Source: Sphingobacteriales bacterium (GTDB taxonomy: Bacteria > Bacteroidota > Bacteroidia > Chitinophagales > Chitinophagaceae). Taken from it: 64,000 bases of DNA. Position numbers and translations under genes: made by a program. Within the stretch, counting starts at the first letter, position 1. The number at the start of each line of letters is the position of its first letter. The DNA lies in NCBI GenBank assembly GCA_004144175.1, contig SEFT01000004.1, positions 186,001 to 250,000 on the forward strand, read 5' to 3'. Below the pieces are notes generated by a model. That model ran no database searches. It was not told where the DNA came from and saw only the letters and a program-made list of their open reading frames with translations. Shown here in pieces: positions 62,053 through 64,000 of the stretch.

Positions 62053-64000
62053 TTAACGCGTGATCACCAGTTTTTGGTATCCCATATCGCTGATTCCTGT
62101 AGCTGTTGATATGCGCATCCTATATATATATATACCGGAAGGCAGTTTTGCTCCCATATCGCTGGTACCATCCCAGGTTATTTCATTACTACGGCTGATT
62201 CCTGCGGTAAAGGTTTGCTTAAGCGATTTTACCAATGCACCGCCCGATGTGTAGATATTGATCTCGGCATTCATGCTCTCATCCGGGTGGTTGTGCTCAA
62301 ATACAAAATGGGTCTCATCGCGGAACGGGTTCGGATAGTTCATCAGATTCTGCACCTTCACTACATTACCATTTTTCACTTCAAAGTCTACGTATCCTAC
62401 TCCCGAGTTGTTGTTTACATCCCATGCCTTTACAGTCATTCTGTGGCGCCCTTCAGTTACGTCGGTCAGAGGAAAGGTAACATAACCACGCTTGTAGGTA
62501 TTAGGTGCTGTTTCGTAGTAGTCGTTCAGTATATATGGCTTACTTACGTCGCCATCCAGCACAGCCACCAGATCGTGGCCTACGCTATTACCCGATACAT
62601 TAATGCCGGTAGCATCTTCCAGTATCACATATAGCTGCGTATTAGGCCCTGTCAATCCACCGCTCCGGAACGTACTGTCACCAATATATGGACGAACAAT
62701 AGGGCCATTATTTTCAATAACCGGATAGTCGGAATAGCCGCCAACGATAACGCCATTGTCAGAGCCTGCACCATCAGTGCTTCCGTTCTCGGCATAGTAA
62801 CTTACTTTACCCGGGCCAAACTCATAGTTCAGATCTTTAGGCGCTATAAATGTGACAGAAAATTTACCGTTCGTCGCAGTAGCCTTACCCCTATAGATGA
62901 TGTTATTGCGCATCAGTATCTGCCTTTTGGCCAGGTTGGTGGTAGCATCCACTACCCTTGGCTTGTCGAAGAACGAAACAGATACCCTGCCGTTGAAATC
63001 GGGCAACAGGTTACCTTGCTCGTCAGTTACGCTACCTTTTATTACATATTCACCCAGGGCCTTTACAGAATCGACCGGGTTGCCAAATCCGTCGAGCACT
63101 TCGTCTGTACGCACATTATGCTCGGGAAAGTTCGGTTCCAGCGCAGGGTCGCCCAGCAATGCAAATTTTCTGAAGTTGATGATATTTCCCACATCGGTAT
63201 CAGCCTTGCTGTACATAAAGTTCTTACCTATGCGATAAGCATCGCCGAATGTATTCCAGTGGCCATCTACTTTCTTAAACTGTGCATCGAGGTATTCACG
63301 GTTGATGATACGGTTAGAATATTGATATACGAGCTGTGTGGTAGTGAGTGCAGAGATGACGCCACCATCATACTTCAGCACCATACGTTCGCCAGCCGAT
63401 ACATAGTCAGGATGATCGAAACGGCTGAAATCGCAGGTAGCAGTTACCATGAACGGCATCTTATCAAGGTTCTTCCATTTGCTGTAGTCATCCAATGTCA
63501 GGATGCGCTCCTCTGCGAGCACCTGTGTATTACCATGGCCGCTATAGTTGAGCAGGAAGGTACCTCTGAATACCTGGTCGTTGATAGCCTTATTTGCTTC
63601 GGGTGACCGGTTACCGCCTGGTGTAGATACAACCGGTATTACGTCCTGATATACTTTCACTGAGTTATACAGGCTACTGTTCTTAATAATGGTCGAGTCC
63701 ATTACTTCGCCATCTTCAAGATGCGGACCGGCATCGTCTTCGTTATCGGTAATGATAGTATTATTAAGACGCCATGGGCCAAGCGAAGCAGGAGACTTGT
63801 AGTGTTTTATTTTGTTCACTACATCCTTTGCTTCGTTACGCGACTTTATTGGTAGTCGACCTACACCAATATCCAGCGTGTGTGCAATGCTGATGTTCTC
63901 GATATTTTCATTATCGTCGAGGAAGCCAAAGAAGTCGTCATTGCAATAAGACGAGATGAAAGAGAAAGACTCGGCAGTCTCGAACGTAGGGACAAAATTG
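62053..64000 (-). CDS. porU: Type IX secretion sortase PorU, 3' part (5' end outside the window)
   Basis: About 649 residues of the C25 (gingipain-like) sortase are present; the frame is open to the window edge, and a GTG at 63819 is internal. Before it are PTFETAESFSFISSYCNDD and LDIGVGRLPIKSRNEAKDVV, classic C25 segments. The catalytic His is in LLNYSGHGNTQV and the Cys in VTATCDFSRFD. The C-terminal domain ends with a sorting-type fold (NYPNPFRDETHF, SGIYIYRMRIS, KLVITR). PorU cuts C-terminal domains off T9SS cargo and attaches them to the cell surface; porV follows it. Confidence 0.93.
   Translation of the reverse strand, partial: NFVPTFETAESFSFISSYCNDDFFGFLDDNENIENISIAHTLDIGVGRLPIKSRNEAKDVVNKIKHYKSPASLGPWRLNNTIITDNEDDAGPHLEDGEVMDSTIIKNSSLYNSVKVYQDVIPVVSTPGGNRSPEANKAINDQVFRGTFLLNYSGHGNTQVLAEERILTLDDYSKWKNLDKMPFMVTATCDFSRFDHPDYVSAGERMVLKYDGGVISALTTTQLVYQYSNRIINREYLDAQFKKVDGHWNTFGDAYRIGKNFMYSKADTDVGNIINFRKFALLGDPALEPNFPEHNVRTDEVLDGFGNPVDSVKALGEYVIKGSVTDEQGNLLPDFNGRVSVSFFDKPRVVDATTNLAKRQILMRNNIIYRGKATATNGKFSVTFIAPKDLNYEFGPGKVSYYAENGSTDGAGSDNGVIVGGYSDYPVIENNGPIVRPYIGDSTFRSGGLTGPNTQLYVILEDATGINVSGNSVGHDLVAVLDGDVSKPYILNDYYETAPNTYKRGYVTFPLTDVTEGRHRMTVKAWDVNNNSGVGYVDFEVKNGNVVKVQNLMNYPNPFRDETHFVFEHNHPDESMNAEINIYTSGGALVKSLKQTFTAGISRSNEITWDGTSDMGAKLPSGIYIYRMRISTATGISDMGYQKLVITR

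Overview
This window comes from the chromosome of a Bacteroidota bacterium, most likely Chitinophagales or Chitinophagaceae (inference from gene content, no database search). The signs are a type IX secretion system (PorU, PorV and secreted proteins with C-terminal sorting domains), a cbb3 oxidase with CcoN and CcoO fused in one chain, LytTR and two-component propeller regulators, and clear Bacteroidota promoters (-33 TTTG, -7 TAnnTTTG) in front of the tRNA genes. No rRNA operon, insertion sequence, prophage or CRISPR array was seen.

Layout. 0-5.5 kb: a Ser/Arg-rich KGG stress-type protein, a degenerate zincin-like protein, two unknown proteins, a LuxR-type two-component pair and a DUF47 (PhoU-like) protein. 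5.5-18.6 kb: a respiratory block with ccoS-ccoNO-ccoQ-ccoP-ccoG-ccoH-sulfite exporter-like gene, a Cys-rich unknown gene overlapping ccoI, an acetyl-CoA hydrolase/transferase, and a PAS histidine kinase paired with a response regulator that carries a Crp/Fnr-type output (receiver, cNMP-binding fold, HTH). 18.6-29.9 kb: beta-CASP nuclease, VWA protein, an EVE-plus-nuclease protein beside tRNA-Val, dapD-mscS, a multi-PAS kinase and a CPA1 antiporter. 29.9-39.1 kb: a voltage-gated K+ channel, mlaEFD lipid transporter genes, a propeller histidine kinase with LytTR regulator, and a T9SS-secreted protein. 39.2-43.9 kb: the information-processing block tRNA-Thr/Tyr/Gly/Thr-tuf, a class V aminotransferase, tRNA-Trp, secE and nusG. 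44-49 kb: two paralogous EGF-like lipoproteins and a large SBBP-repeat T9SS protein. 49-52 kb: pntB-pntAB-pntAA. 52-58.4 kb: an O-antigen-type ABC exporter with three glycosyltransferase genes. 58.5-64 kb: an ABC-F protein, a small gene broken by an in-frame stop, porV, and the 3' part of porU running off the window.

How it works together. The most interesting unit is the respiratory block. Three intergenic sites with the form ATGA-N6-TCAT, the half-site geometry of Crp/Fnr regulators, lie upstream of ccoS-ccoNOQPGH, upstream of the Cys-rich gene plus ccoI, and between the acetyl-CoA hydrolase and the PAS kinase. At the first two promoters the site lies exactly 44 bases upstream of a -7 box. 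Together with the adjacent PAS kinase and receiver-Crp fusion, this suggests a FixL/FixJ/FixK-like circuit compressed into two proteins that controls high-affinity respiration. The site match and spacing are seen in the sequence; the regulatory link is inference. The second candidate is an EVE domain fused to a PD-(D/E)XK-like nuclease domain, a plausible solitary modification-dependent defence enzyme.
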